A stretch of 64,000 nt of DNA. Source: Linnemannia schmuckeri (taxonomy: Eukaryota; Mortierellomycota; Mortierellomycetes; Mortierellales; Mortierellaceae). A model generated the notes under the pieces. It was not told the DNA's origin. It did not search any database and saw nothing but the letters and a program-made list of their open reading frames with translations. This document shows, one piece after another, positions 21,531 to 33,910 of this stretch. The stretch's first letter is position 1; each line of letters begins with the position of its first letter. The DNA is taken from NCBI GenBank assembly GCA_029449235.1, contig JANATG010000003.1:2542001-2606000 (forward strand). Direction: 5' to 3'. A program made the position numbers and the translations under genes.

Positions 21531-24287
21531 CTAGAGGTCAGCGATGGTCATTTCAACATGTTGGTGCTGACGTCCCTCCGAAAACCCATGGCACTGCTCC
21601 TCATGGTCATCCAGCAAGTTCGACAGAGGTGATGCGCTGGTAGGAGTAGGGATCGACGACACTGCAGCGGCAGCAGCAGCAGCCACGGCGGCCGAAAAGG
21701 AGGTCGTGATGTGCATCGAGGGGACTGCCGACAGTGCCGATGATGCCGTTGTCAAGTCTGCACCCGTCAGTCCCTCTGGCAAGAAGCGGTGTTGTTGTTG
21801 TTGTTGAAAGTGGTGATGCTCGTGCTGGATCTGCTTCTGGAAGAGCTGGGCTTGAGACAGGATTGGGGATGGGGACATAGAGGAGGTGGTGGATTGGTCT
21901 TGTTGTTGCTGTTGTTGTTGGAGGTGGTGCTGGTGTTGCTGGTAGACGCCGAGGGACAGAGCAGCAGAGTAGCTGGAGAGCGAGTTGGTGTAGTCGTTTT
22001 GCTGCTGCTGCTGCTGCTGCTGGTTGTTTCCTAGGTACTGCTGTGACAACGTAGGGGAGTAATCACCAACGGACGAAGCTTCGGGGGAAGTCTCCTGCTG
22101 TGGCAAGAAGTGGTGTTCTGGCAAGTCGGTTGGGCTGTAGAATCCCGGAGACATCATGGGATGATGTTGATGCGACTGGGAGTGGTGGGGGTGTCCTGGA
22201 TGCATGAGCTGATGCAACTCCATTTTTGACAGGATCGAAGGGTTATCATCTGACGCCGTTGTCGACGAAGTGTTAAGGTGATCACTAAGGGACATATCCG
22301 AGAGCGACATGCTCATGTTGAGATGGGAGGCCAAGGTGGCATTGTGTTGCTGCTGCAACTGCTGTTGGTGATGTTGCTGCGACTGTGCGACGGCAGCGGC
22401 GGCGGCGGCCTGGCTGTAGACAGAGTGGAGGTGTCCATTGCTTCCAAAAAATCCCGAGCCTGAATGATGCATCATGGGCGAAATGGGCGAGATAGTGCCG
22501 TGTTCAGTCTTGGTCGTCATCATACCGTGCATCGACTGGCTGCTGTGCTGGCCGTAGTGGTGACCCAGCCCGGTGGTGTTGCAGGTAAGTTGCAAGTGCG
22601 GGTGATGCGGTGCTTGCTGTTGCTGTTGCTGCTGTTGTTGCTGGACATGATGATGATATTGTTGTTGTTGTTGGGAGGCACAGTGCTGCGGCTGAGATGG
22701 GGGTTGAGGGCTGGGGATCTGTTGATGACCAGAGTACTCGAACTCGTTGAGGATTGGACGCTTGTTCTTGCTGTACTTGCGGACTCCGAGGCAAGTCTGG
22801 CAGTTCTTGGTGAAGAGTGAGACTAGCTCTGCAGGGACCTTGGAGTATGATTTCGTGATCTGTTGTGGATATGTATGTGTGTCGAAGTCAAGGGGGAGAG
22901 GGAGGAAGAGGGAATATATGGGAATATGGTTGAAGAATGTAGGACATGGTCGAGTACGGGCAGGGTAGGGAATGTAAACGATGGCAAAGGGAGAAAGCAA
23001 GTAGATATTCGATTAGTATGATGGGTTAGAGATGAAGCATAGCATAGGTAGCATGTTAGGGACATAGGGAATGCGTAAAAGAAGAAAAGAAAAAATGTGA
23101 GAAATGAAGGGAGAAAGAAGATGAGGGGGAATGAATGGAAGGAATCGCGTCAATAGAAACGAGAAGAGGATGAGGAAGGGGGGAGGGGCAGAGTTAGAAG
23201 TGGAAAGAGAGAAGAAAAGACTCATCGCTCAGGAATTTTCTTTATACATATTAGGTCATTTCATCGTTATTTTCATGCACAGACTTCATCTTTCAACACT
23301 AATACACTAATCCATCGGCTGCTCCGATTCAATTCGTCCACACGCGTCTCTCTTCAACTGAGGAATAATCATTGGCTGGAATAAAGAGCAAAAGCACAAG
23401 TCTCATGCCCTAGCCCCTACCACATTCAGACAGTGGTCCATATTGATATTTGGACAGGAAAACAGGGTTTTCAAAGGACGTCCCTCCTAAGAATGTTGTT
23501 TGTTGGCACATGCATACACACACAATGCCTCCCTTTTTTTTCCTCCATACCACCGCCCATCCCAACCCACATACTTCATCGTACATACACACACATATTG
23601 CATACAAATTTCGCATGTCAACCTCCTTTTCACAGCTCCTAGGGCTCACACACAGAACAACAACTAAGGGCCTACTACACCAGATAATTTTCACATCTAG
23701 ATACAAGCAAGCCCGTTCACCCCCTCTCCCAGTCCAGTTGACACTCCAAGAAAAGAAAAAGAAGATTATGGGAAACAGAGCACAAGTTTAAAAAAAACTA
23801 AACAAAAGAAAAAAGGAGGTGTACTTACAGCAGCAAAGGTCTTGTCGCGTCCACCGTGTCCGATGATATGATGGAAATAACACACCTTATCATACAACTG
23901 CTCACGAACACAGACAGGCTTGCCATTCTTCTTATCCATTAAAATTCTCAACTCTCCCACGACCGTAAACACAAAGTGCTTGCGGACCCACCACCGGAAC
24001 TTGGGGTTGAAGATGGCCGTGTTCTCGGGGTTTGTCAACACCATCAGACAGTCGTTGGCGAGCTGCTGATTGATTAGGGCCTTGTTGCGTTTACGGATAT
24101 GAAGCTGGTTTATATATCCTTCGACTAGGGTCTCGAAGGTCTCTGGGCTTAGGAACGAGTATGTCTGGGGCAGGTAGAGGCTAGAAGAGACCATGGCTGC
24201 TGTGGCTGCTGCTGCTGCTGCTACTGATGTTGGGGACGTTGGAGAAGTGATGGAGAGAGATGTGGATGAAGAGTTGTTGGATGACAT
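21531..24287 (-). CDS. Poly-Q protein with an integrase-type H2C2 zinc-binding domain, 595 aa
   Basis: Two exons on the minus strand, 24287-23829 and 22859-21531, join in phase 0. Residues 1-34 are Ser/Thr/Ala-rich. A well-ordered region follows (about 40-180), with RKRNKALINQQL and FRWWVRKHFVF. It ends in a zinc-binding knuckle of H140-x3-H144-x28-C173-x2-C176, in the context GHGGRDKTFAA then LFTKNCQTC. This is the N-terminal HHCC domain of retroviral/LTR-retroelement integrases, closest in my memory to the forms in the transposon-derived vertebrate genes KRBA2 and SCAND3. No DDE catalytic core, reverse transcriptase or chromodomain follows. From about 180 the protein is a Gln/His/Met/Ser-rich tail with runs of up to 10 Gln, reminiscent of transcriptional activation domains. 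A DNA- or chromatin-related regulatory role is inference. The intron (969 nt) is long for a fungus and splits the zinc knuckle between its His and Cys pairs. Confidence 0.8.
22860..23828 (-). other. 969-nt intron splitting the H2C2 zinc knuckle
   Basis: The donor GTAAGT (sense, at 23828) and acceptor ACAG (at 22860) restore the frame exactly and bring the His and Cys pairs to the normal family spacing of 28 residues. The intron is pyrimidine-rich on the sense strand, especially 23000-23230, and has no conserved coding sequence. A further very small exon cannot be excluded, but none is needed. Confidence 0.7.
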
Positions 24288-25020
24288 GGCTGCTGCAAGG
24301 GCTGTTGAGGCTCCTCCGACTGGGTATGTTACGTGTGAGGCGAGAATTTTCGTGGACTTGGAGGGTTGTAAAAAGGGGAGAGAGGGGAGATATCGAGGTG
24401 ACCTTGTTGGAGCTGAAGTGGGCGAGATGGAGATCTGGCTGCTAAAGAGCGGTTACTTGGGTAATTGTGAAAGAGTAGGGGAAGAAGGAGTTCAGGGACC
24501 CTGAAATAAGGAGACCGAGTTGGAATTCAGGAATATAAAGTAGAAAGAATCTTGGAACTACAGAAGTAGGATAAGGGGTGCGAAGTGAAGTAGCAAATGA
24601 AGAAGTGGGAATCAAGAATGATAGTTGCAAGAGTAGGGTATATGGCGCCAGAATGGTAGATGGGAATAAGCCGTTTGAAAGTGCTGATAATGTTATGAGT
24701 GAGATGAGCAGCGGGAAGCGTAGTGAAGAGGAAAGAAAGAGGGAAAAAAGTTGGGAGGGTTGGTGGAATTCCAATCCTTATATTCCTTTTCGAAGATCGC
24801 AGAGGAAGAGTGGGAGTGTTCTGTGAAAAGGGATAGGGAGGGAGAAGGGTCCTTTAGCACGCAGTGAAAGAAGTGAAAGAGGAAGAGAGTGTCTACGATC
24901 GATATGACATGCAATTGAAAATAAGAAATGTGGCTAATGATTAATGAATAAATGGAAATGGACGTATGCAATGAGTAATGAGCAGTGAGATGAGCAGGAA
25001 GAGATAAATAACAAGACAAC

Positions 25021-25060
25021 GAGAGGGAAGAGAAGAGAAGAGAAGAGAAGAGAAGAGAAT
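25021..25060. repeat. AAGAG-type microsatellite
   Basis: A run of agaga/agaag pentamers (agaagagaagagaag) lies in the upstream region of the integrase-domain gene. It is pure purine on the + strand and therefore CT-rich in that gene's sense. Confidence 0.85.
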
Positions 25061-25324
25061 AAAGAGTGGAATGTGGAATCTTTTTTCTTGTTTGAGTTCC
25101 CTTTTTTTTCAAGAAATTTCTCCTCTGAACGTGCAGAGGTAAGAAATGAAAAGCACTGCTGCGAATCGAGTAGTGCTGGTAGTAGCAGATTGTTCTTTGC
25201 CTGCTTGCTAACTGAACATAGTAATTGTAGTACTTTTGTCACCACTAAAGTTCTCTATTCAATTGTTTCTCTCTTGTTTCTGCCTGTCTGTATCCAAGGA
25301 ATGTGTCTTTTGTCCAATGCTACA

Positions 25325-25392
25325 TATCGCTCTCTCCCTGTCTCTCTCTCTCTGTCTCTCTCTGTCTCTCTCTCTCTCTGTCTCTCTCTCTT
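25325..25392. repeat. TCTCTG/TCTC microsatellite
   Basis: Alternating tctctg and tctc units run for about 65 bases, giving an almost pure pyrimidine strand with periodic G. It lies in intergenic DNA with no gene context. Confidence 0.85.
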
Positions 25393-26326
25393 TGTTGATA
25401 TCTCTCGTACACGTCCAATCCAAAAATACGTTCATGCTCACTCTGACTACCTTCCTCCTTCTCTCTTTCGTTCTCCCTGTCTGTGCCTTCACCTTTGCCT
25501 GTCTCTTGACACTATCTTCTCTTTCTCTTTGTATGAGGAATAGATTTTCTTCCTGTATGTTGAATGAAGCACATCAAACAGTTCATGACAAAAGACTCTT
25601 TTTATTCCTGGACTGTGTCCCATGCCCCTTTTTGCATGTTCTCAGCCTTTCACTCATAACAAATACACAAACACCACACACAAGAAGCCTAGGCACGTAG
25701 TACTAAGTATCGTTTCATGCGCGCCTTCTCTTGTCTTCTCGTACACCCACCCACACAACAAACACTAGGCTAATGGCTATCTCCTGCTCTCTCTCTCTCA
25801 TCTTTCTTTCGTTTTTTTAGTTCATGCTTTCTCACTCATGACGGCGTGGTAACACCACATTTATTCACGTCCATACGCAAACAAAAGAAATAAGCTAAGC
25901 GGTGGTTATTCCCAAGAGCATGCTGTGGCGAGAGCTCTCTCTTTCGCTCGCGCGCGGACCCCTTTACTATCCTTATCGCGCATTTCGTGTGGTGGTTCAA
26001 TTTGAGTTTCCAAATTAAGTGGTGTTGCATGGTCGCGCTTTTTTATGTCCGATTTGACAATGTGCATTGTGTCCGTGATGGTTTGGGTACTCGGCGCATC
26101 GTGAATAAGTCAACTTTGAATCAGCTTCATAATGATTGCCAGGAGCAACTTACTCCAGACGCCATGTAATGGCCATTTTCTCTCTTGGAGTACATGTAAT
26201 GATGATTGCATGGGTATTATCAAGTATTTCGGAGCTATCTAATATTACCAAAGGTGAAGAATGCGCTCGTGTGGCCTTGTGTATCCTGTCTATTGAGAAA
26301 GATACAAGGATCCTTGAACAGCATGG

Positions 26327-26354
26327 TTTTTTTTTTTTTTTTTTTTTTTTTTTT
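26327..26354 (+). repeat. T28 homopolymer tract
   Basis: Uninterrupted T run in intergenic DNA, one of a dozen tracts longer than 20 bases in this window. Confidence 0.95.
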
Positions 26355-29300
26355 GCAAAAGAGTCGAAAACAGAGTTTTATTCTTTTTCTTTTTCTTGGA
26401 TCGACAATCTTCTATTGTGGTTCAAGTTCATGCATGGACGAAGGCCACTGAAATAGACGATTGGCTTGGTTGGGGTGTTGTTCGTGGTTGAAGAAAAGTC
26501 GTGTTCAAAGTAATTTTATATCCCTCTCTTTTGAAGCGGCACGGAGGTCAGGAGAGAGAGAAAGGGAGGACAAAGGGGGGAAAGGGTACACAAGGAGATG
26601 GGGGATGAAAGGAAAGAGGGCTCAAGGACTGAAGACTAAAGGATGGGTCGGACTTTTTTCTCTACCTCTTTTTGTTCAACATTAGACGATGGACCTTTGA
26701 CAGCCGGTACTCCAATCAGTGACTAGGCTCCTAGGACAATAGTAAAATGAAAAGGTGATGACTAGAGTCTTTCTCCGTCTTTTACGAAACGGACTGAGAG
26801 TCCATTTTTTTATCTGTTATATGAATGCTCTCTCAGTCTTTGCCCTTTTTCTCATCATTGTGCAGCATCATGTTTGCTAATATCTCCTTCTGGCCTGTTT
26901 CTTTCTTGTGGACTTGTGGACGTACTTCGGAAAAAATTGGTGACTTTTTTGATATTGCCTCTTGTTTTTGTGAGGAGAAAAGGGAGAGGGCTTGTTAGGA
27001 TTTACGACAGAAAACTAAGGGGGTGCTACTTTGAAGATGGAAGGATGGATGGAGAGGGAAAGAGAGACTGACAAAAAAAGGAGAGAGTGAGAGAGTGAGA
27101 GAACGATGGACGATGGACAAAATGGGCGAGAAATGTTGAACACGTCACGGATGGAAAAGATCACACTCATTACACGCATATAGAGCGAGACAGGGAGGTA
27201 GAGAGACAGAAGGGTAAAGGGAGGGGGAGACCAACGCATGTTGTCAGATGGTCATCTAGAAAGCCCATTTAGCCCTTCTGTCTTTGTTTTTGTCAACCCA
27301 TTGAACATCGATGGACCAAAATTATACCACCACTGCCTACTACGACAATACACCACTTTATCCTTAATTATTCACGGAGACAGCGATCAAGACGCCTGAA
27401 AGAAAGAGTAAGAAATGGAAATACACCTTTTCTCTATCTCCTCTCCATCAGTGTTTAAGTTACGCGGCAACTCGCGTGGAAATGAGCGAACGTGTTTTAA
27501 TAAAACTATCAAGAAGCCGACTTTATTCTCTCCTTACACAACTTGACGGTCATGTTCCAATGTGGATGTTTGTTGCATGGCATCGTTTCATTCACAAACA
27601 AACAAATTAGCAAACGAACATTCATGTCTAACCGGGATCAATTGACATCGCGTTTTTATGTTGTAATTTTTTTTTGCCGATCTATCGGTAAAGAATATCA
27701 TCAGCTTGTCGTACGAAGCCGAAAAACTGCACCATCATAACATGTCCCTTTTTTTAGTACTCTGCTCTTGTTTGATCCTGAGCTCGTGTAGTCAGTACCG
27801 TACCAGAAAACAGCAAACCCTTTGCGAGGGTTCAGCCCTTTTTATTAGAAGGTGGTAACAAACTCGCCGCATTACACAAGGTTCTTTGAGGCCAGATCAC
27901 ATCAAGATACACTCGGATGAGCGATAGGCTTGAAGGGAAACAAGCAACAAGAACAGCTTTTTTATTTTGGACTATGAGTCGTCCTGTATTTTACGGTGTT
28001 GTTATGCACCGCGTTTTTTATTGCGTTTTTTATTGTGATAGCACGCGAGGGGCAGCAGCAGTAGCAAAGAACAAGTATGGCAGACGAGCTAAACAAGCAT
28101 ACAGCTTCAGCACGACAATACTAGAGATTGTTTAATGTGGGTTATTGTGGCAAGCCAAAGGTATGAGGGGGATAAGAGGGATGAGAAGGAGGACACCCTC
28201 ACCCTTTTTTTTTCTCTCTTTCCTTGTTCGTGGTTCAGTCAGTCCAAGAAGCTCCTTGTTCCTGCAAACCTTGTAAAAAATGCCATTTCTTCTTTCTCGT
28301 TCTCTCCCTTTCTCTCTCCTTGACACCCCTCTGGTCAATTATGTTTTTGCGAGATATGTGGACTGGCCCCCTTCTTCGTAATTCAGGTAGATATGGACCG
28401 ATGGAGGAGGGAGGTGTTGATGATGATCACCTACAGCAAGGTATACATAAGAGCCCAAATGCTTTAATCCTTCTTCGTACCCCTCTGTGGGGTTGAAAAT
28501 TCAAGGTGGCCAAGATAATAAACGTTGTTGATGATAATGGTGCTAAGGAGGAGATGTAGCTACACCGGACGCAACAGCAATGCATTTAGATCGCAAACGA
28601 CCTACAGAAAGGGAGTTTGAACCAAGTAACAAATAAAACGTGATTTTCGTCTTGATTACTTGGAGTGAGACTCTATTATTTGTTTTACATAGCAACCCTA
28701 GAAAGGAAAACGTTTTAATTATAACTATCTGGTGTTGTTGTGGACATTGGATTGACAATGTTGTCACCATTCTTCATGGATCCATGGTCACTCTCGTTTG
28801 TACCCTTTGAGATCAGCCATGGACAAAAACCTTATGACTGATCTGATCACTAGCCACTCCTGGCTCTTTGTGGTCAAATCAATCAATTTTCGTACCTGAA
28901 CCAAAAGCGATCATCTTTTTTTTTGTGCCTGGCGCGACGAGCTGTCTTTGTGGAATGGGCTTTTGATCTAACATATCTCCTATCCTCCCCTTGGACCTTT
29001 CGTTTTGTTTATGATCACTTTTGTACCTTTATTTTTCCTTTTGTTTGTTGTGCTGGTGGTGGTGGTGGTGGTGGTGATGGCAGCCACTTGCTTTTCAACG
29101 ATCCGCTTACATCATTCAACAAGAAACAAAGGGCCGGCAGAGTGGATCCTAAGAGTCCTAGTAGCAACAGGTTTGCGACTCTTGTCTTATTTTGATTCTG
29201 CTTTGCTTCCTTCTTTCAATTGTTTCTTTACGTAGTGGAGGCTTTCATCAAATTCGTGTGGAAGTGGAGGAAAAAAATTTACTTTGTCTTCCGACAATAC

Positions 29301-30928
29301 AAAGCATACACATAATAAAAAAACACGCTCCATTGGCATGTGGAGATTTGAACCGTACTTTTACTCTTCACATCTGCGCACCCTAAAGAAAACACGGACA
29401 TATAGACCGTCCATCGTCCCTCTTCACTGCTATTTTACACGCTGGCATGCGAGGACACGAGCCAGCGCAAAGTGAGCAGAGAACGCTTCGTTTATTTCAT
29501 TTTCTACTCTGCGCATCTTCTCCCACATCCGTACCCATGGGCTCGTTCTCGCTCTCGCTCTTTCTCAGTCAGCAAAAATAGCATTTGTTCATTTGATTAC
29601 TGGCGGTCGATAATCGATTGGGGAGGTGGAGAAGGGCAGTGCAAACGAAGGGAAATGCCTTGCTCTGCTGCCTTGCCCATGGACCATGGCTCGCCTCGTT
29701 GTGTTTGTGATTTCTACTTTTTAAGACGCTGAAATGCATGCTTCGCTTTCTTCTTCTCTCTTTTGTTTTTCAGATGTTCTGTTGTATGTTTATGGATAAG
29801 TGAATGTCCATGGTAAGATGATAGGGGTCAGTATCGACTTTGCAGCTTTTCGCCTTTTTTTATCATTATTCCCGTCGCTGTTTGTTTGGTGCGTTCCCTC
29901 CAAACTCCACATGCAAATTTGATATACCTTTGTCGATGTGTATGTGGGACGTCCCATGAGAGAGAGAGGGAGAGAGAAGGGTGGACTGGGAACTCTACCA
30001 TTTGACCTTCCCAGTCCCATTGTGCCTGTCTCTGTTGTCTGTCTCTCCGTTGGTCTGTCTGTCGGTCAGTCAACAACATCAGACAGACAGAGAGACAGAA
30101 GGTCCCAAAAAGTATTGAAGTTTACGTCGCACAAACGAAAAAGGACAAAGAAAACAAATAGAGGGAGAGCGGATCTGTTTGTGTTGATACGAGAACACCC
30201 ATGAGGGTAGGAAAGCATTGGGCAAGCGAGCGCACCGCATCGGGATGAGAAAGAAGGGGGTGTGAAGTGGGAAATGAAAAAAAAACAAGGGAGTGAGTGA
30301 AAAATATGGTGGGGGGTCGAAGAAGAAGGGGTTGTTTGTCGTTGGAGGCAGAGCAGTCGGTTGTGTGGGGGGAGTGAAGGTGGGACATGGTTCGATGTCG
30401 ACGAGAGAAGGAGTACTGGACCCATACAAAATTTAATTTTCTTTTTTTTTAGACTCGTAGCTCGTAGGGTTGTCTTGGCCTCCATCCACCTGGAAATTAT
30501 TTTTCGCCTTGGGATATACTTACTTAGACATACACACACACAGTGCGAACCTCCATTGGTTTTTTCTTTTTACTTTGTCTTTTCTTTTCATCATCTTCCA
30601 TCTCTTTGATCAACTACATCAACTACATCCTTTCTCCAAAACAACCATATACCCCTGCATCCCCTAGCTATTCTCTACCCTTTTCTACTCGCTGGCTTAA
30701 TCCTTCCCCCGCCTGCCACTTGCTCAACTTGCACAACACCTTTTCATCCCACGATCCTCTCTCACACATATCTTTCTTCATTCTCAACACACTCAAGGCA
30801 GAGACTGTACAGACCAGACCCAACAAAAAAAAAAAAAAAAAAAAAAAACTACCAACAAAGCACGACACAGCCAGTCTGTAAACCAGCATAACACATATCC
30901 TGCCTGCAACACAGTCGACGTTGATACC

Positions 30929-33145
30929 ATGAACACTGCTCGTCCCTCATCCAGGTCTAGCAATATATCCAGCGTCTCCTCCAGCCATGCAGGCCCTCCA
31001 CGACGAGCCAAAATAGCCGCCATGGCCCAAATGGACATTTCTTCCATCCCTCTCACAAAACCAACTCGACTCGCCTCTTCCTCTTCTCCCTCACAACAAC
31101 AACAGACGATGCAACAGCAGCCGCCAAGACCTCGGCCAGCAGTCAAGATGCGATCGTCCGGGTCGGTGGTGACTATGAATTCGCTTTCTGGCAGGAGTAC
31201 GAGCAGTAGTCCTGTGCCTTCGTCTTCGCGAGGAGGAGATATGGTGACAGCAACTAGTGGTTCGACAGCACCCATTGTCAGGAACAGTAAAGGAGGGAGT
31301 GTTGTTGGTGGTGGTAGTACTGTCGGTGTCGTCAGACGGATTGGCACGGGAAGTAATAGCACGATATCTGCATCAGCAGGACCAGCTACAACCGGAGGAT
31401 TTGGTGTCTCGGTCGGGAAAGGTACAACGCCAGTAACAGCAGCAGTTCGCCGAGGTAGTGCACGACGGGAGGGCTCGGTGACATCTTCAGACGATGGGAC
31501 CGTGTCCGAGGACTCTGTTGAAGACCCGATCCAATTGTTCTCGGGCGGTGGAGGGCATCACATCAACAGTCTCCCCTTTGGACACTCGTCCATGGCCCCG
31601 ACCCGCTCCTCGTCTGGACCCAAAATTGCATCCTCGTCCTCAGTTGTCTCTGCCGCAGGATCTTCAATAGGAGCCAGGACGCGCGGTTCAGCACCGTCCA
31701 CAGTATCCACCACAGCCAAACCGATGCGGATTGCTGCTGGGGCTGCCATCAAAATCAATACCGTCCCTTCTACTACCACAGCAGCACTGCCTTCAACAAG
31801 TTCAGGAACAACAACGACAACGAGCGTCTCTTCTATCTCTATACCCTCGCTCTCCGTCATTTCTGCTTCTTCTTCGGGACACTCTTTGAACGGAATGTCA
31901 ACCGCCAATGGCGGAGGAATATTGTCGACTTCATTGTCGTCAACAACATCATCGTCTTCGCTCTCATGGGTCAGCACTCCATCTAAGAGGAACTCCAATG
32001 GATATGAGCTCGGGTCGACTTCTCCAACTTCCTCCACACCTGCACCTTCGAATCAATTCCCACCACCACCAACATCGCCCGGCGGTTCTTCTTCACAAAA
32101 CGCCTCGCTGTCAACTCTAATCCGGTCAGCGCCCATCAAAACACCAACATCAGGAGCAGCAAGCGTGGCGGCAGCGAGTAAGCTGGCAGAAGAGAACAGA
32201 CGACAGGAAGAAGCTGCACGGACGAGACGCAAGATTGCAGACCTAGAGATCTCGAATACGTCCCTGTTGCAGATCAACCAGACCTTGGAGGCTACTATTC
32301 GCAAACAAGCAGCGGAAATGCAGGAACTCAAGACGCGGATGCAATCGTAAGGGGGACTTGCTTTTTTTGTTGTCGTTGGCGTTGTTGTTGTCGTGTTTTT
32401 GTGTCTATGATGGCATGCTTTATGTATGGCCTTCCTCCCCTATCTATTATCAACGATTTACCACTGGATCATGTGTTCGCTAACACGTTTTGCGAACTAA
32501 ATTATGATCTCGGACCACTAACCTAGGGCACAATTCGGAGGCGACTTGAGCTGGATGACATCGGACAAGGGCGATCAGGACTCTTCATTGATGAGCACAA
32601 TGAACGGTGTCACGAGTCCTGAGGCTGCGGTGATAATTCATGAACTGACAGAATCCGAACGACAGGCAGACATGACCTTCAAGAGATTGTGTCTCACCAT
32701 CGACCAGATGTTGTATGAGGCCAAGCAAGCACTTGACCAGTCCTCTAAACCTGCAGGCGTCAAAGTACTCTCGTCTTTTGATATGTGTAAGTTGATCCCA
32801 CGTTGTTCGTTGCTATTTATTTTTTTTTGTTGTTTTTGACGTTAAAGTTGTTGACTTAGTTTACACAGCAGTATGCGGTATGCTTACCTACGCGATGTTT
32901 TCCTTTTTTTCTTTGTGGAAAAATGTATAATAGATGAGAAGGAGGCGATGGAAGATGCTGCTCATGAGGACGATTTGGATGCTGCGGACCAGTCAATTGT
33001 CATTGACGAGGATGAGATTGATGCTATTGGTGAAGGCAGCCAACAGCTTGCAGAGGAACAAGAGTCGACGAGGGCAACACCTGCCACCTCCACCTCTAAT
33101 TCCATCATGACCACGGCTCTTCATACTGCTACAACTGCGGCATAA
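30929..33145 (+). CDS. Ser/Thr-rich fungal coiled-coil protein of unknown function, 629 aa
   Basis: Three exons: 30929-32346, 32527-32786 and 32934-33145. Phases agree and the introns are GT-AG. Residues 1-405 are Ser/Thr/Gly/Pro-rich and look disordered. A coiled coil follows (about 410-472), containing RKIADLEISNTSLLQINQTL and a KQAAEMQEL heptad segment. The next exon carries a second ordered block with MTFKRLCLTIDQMLYEAKQAL. The C-terminus is acidic (DEDEIDAIGEG), then Thr/Ala-rich. From memory, a DLEISN(S/T)SLLAIN coiled coil followed later by an LTEELI-x-EGKKAL-like helix recurs in uncharacterised proteins of ascomycetes, so this seems a conserved fungal family. I cannot name a function. 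There is no membrane segment or signal peptide. The start is the first ATG after an A-tract in a CT-rich leader and gives a basic, Ser-rich N-terminus. The gene converges on the GATA factor. Confidence 0.75.
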
Positions 33146-33358
33146 AAAACAGCGATATCAACTTTATCAAAAAACAACAAATCAATCTCGTTTTTTTAAT
33201 GTCGAGTTGACCATTGACAAACACTTGATTGGTAGTTTGGATCATGGCTAGACCCATTACTCATCCATACTATTGGTGTGCATGCTGTCGCCTTGCTTGC
33301 GCGCTTTTACGTCTTTTGTCTTTATTGGATTTCTTTTGTAATTACTTTATACCTTATG

Positions 33359-33400
<42 letters not shown>

Positions 33401-33910
33401 TTGTATGCATTGCTTTTATGCTTATCCTACCCCACTCTCTTCTCCTCCTCTCACTCAATCCGCTGTTTAAAAAAAACCCCATTTCTTGCTCCATTCTCCT
33501 TCCTTCCCTTGTCATTTTTTTTTCGTACATAGACCCCCACCCCTCCCTTTCTTCCTTCTGCCTTCTCCAAAAATAATAATAATAATAATAATAATAAACA
33601 AAACATAAGTTTTGCTTCTTTTCAATTCGCTTATTACAATAATCATCGCGCCAATTAATTCGTTTTTGCGACTTGAAAGTGTTTTTTTGGTAGATGTTTT
33701 TAATGGAAATTCTAAAAGAGAGTTGTACAAAATAGAGAGCTGACAAAGGTATAGGGTGGTTGCCATAGGGCAAAGGGAAAAATGAGATGAGCTGTTGATA
33801 CAAAGAAAAAAGAGTACTAAAACTAAGGAAGTTGTTTTTTTTTGTAGTGAAAAATGAATGTCTATAGATGAAAAAAAGAAAGATATAGTCGAGGGGGTGT
33901 GGTTGGAGGT
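33146..33910. other. Convergent spacer between coiled-coil and GATA genes
   Basis: About 760 bases, very AT-rich. It contains a T37 tract at 33361-33397 and an (AAT)n microsatellite at about 33572-33597. It should hold the 3' UTRs of both flanking genes. No coding sequence is seen. Confidence 0.6.
33361..33397 (+). repeat. T37 homopolymer tract
   Basis: One of the longest uninterrupted tracts in the window, in the 3' spacer of the coiled-coil gene. Confidence 0.95.

Larger units (their letters stand above)
24288..30928. other. 6.6 kb divergent intergenic region
   Basis: I can support no gene here. The left part (24440-25120) is CT-rich in the sense of the integrase-domain gene and is probably its leader and promoter. 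The right part (30430-30928) is CT-rich in the sense of the coiled-coil gene, with an A24 run at 30825-30848. Between them are a TCTCTG/TCTC microsatellite at 25325-25392, a T28 tract at 26327-26354, a GGT trinucleotide run near 29054-29076 and an imperfect inverted repeat near 30026-30098. Long open frames in this stretch are simple-sequence artefacts. Confidence 0.6.
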
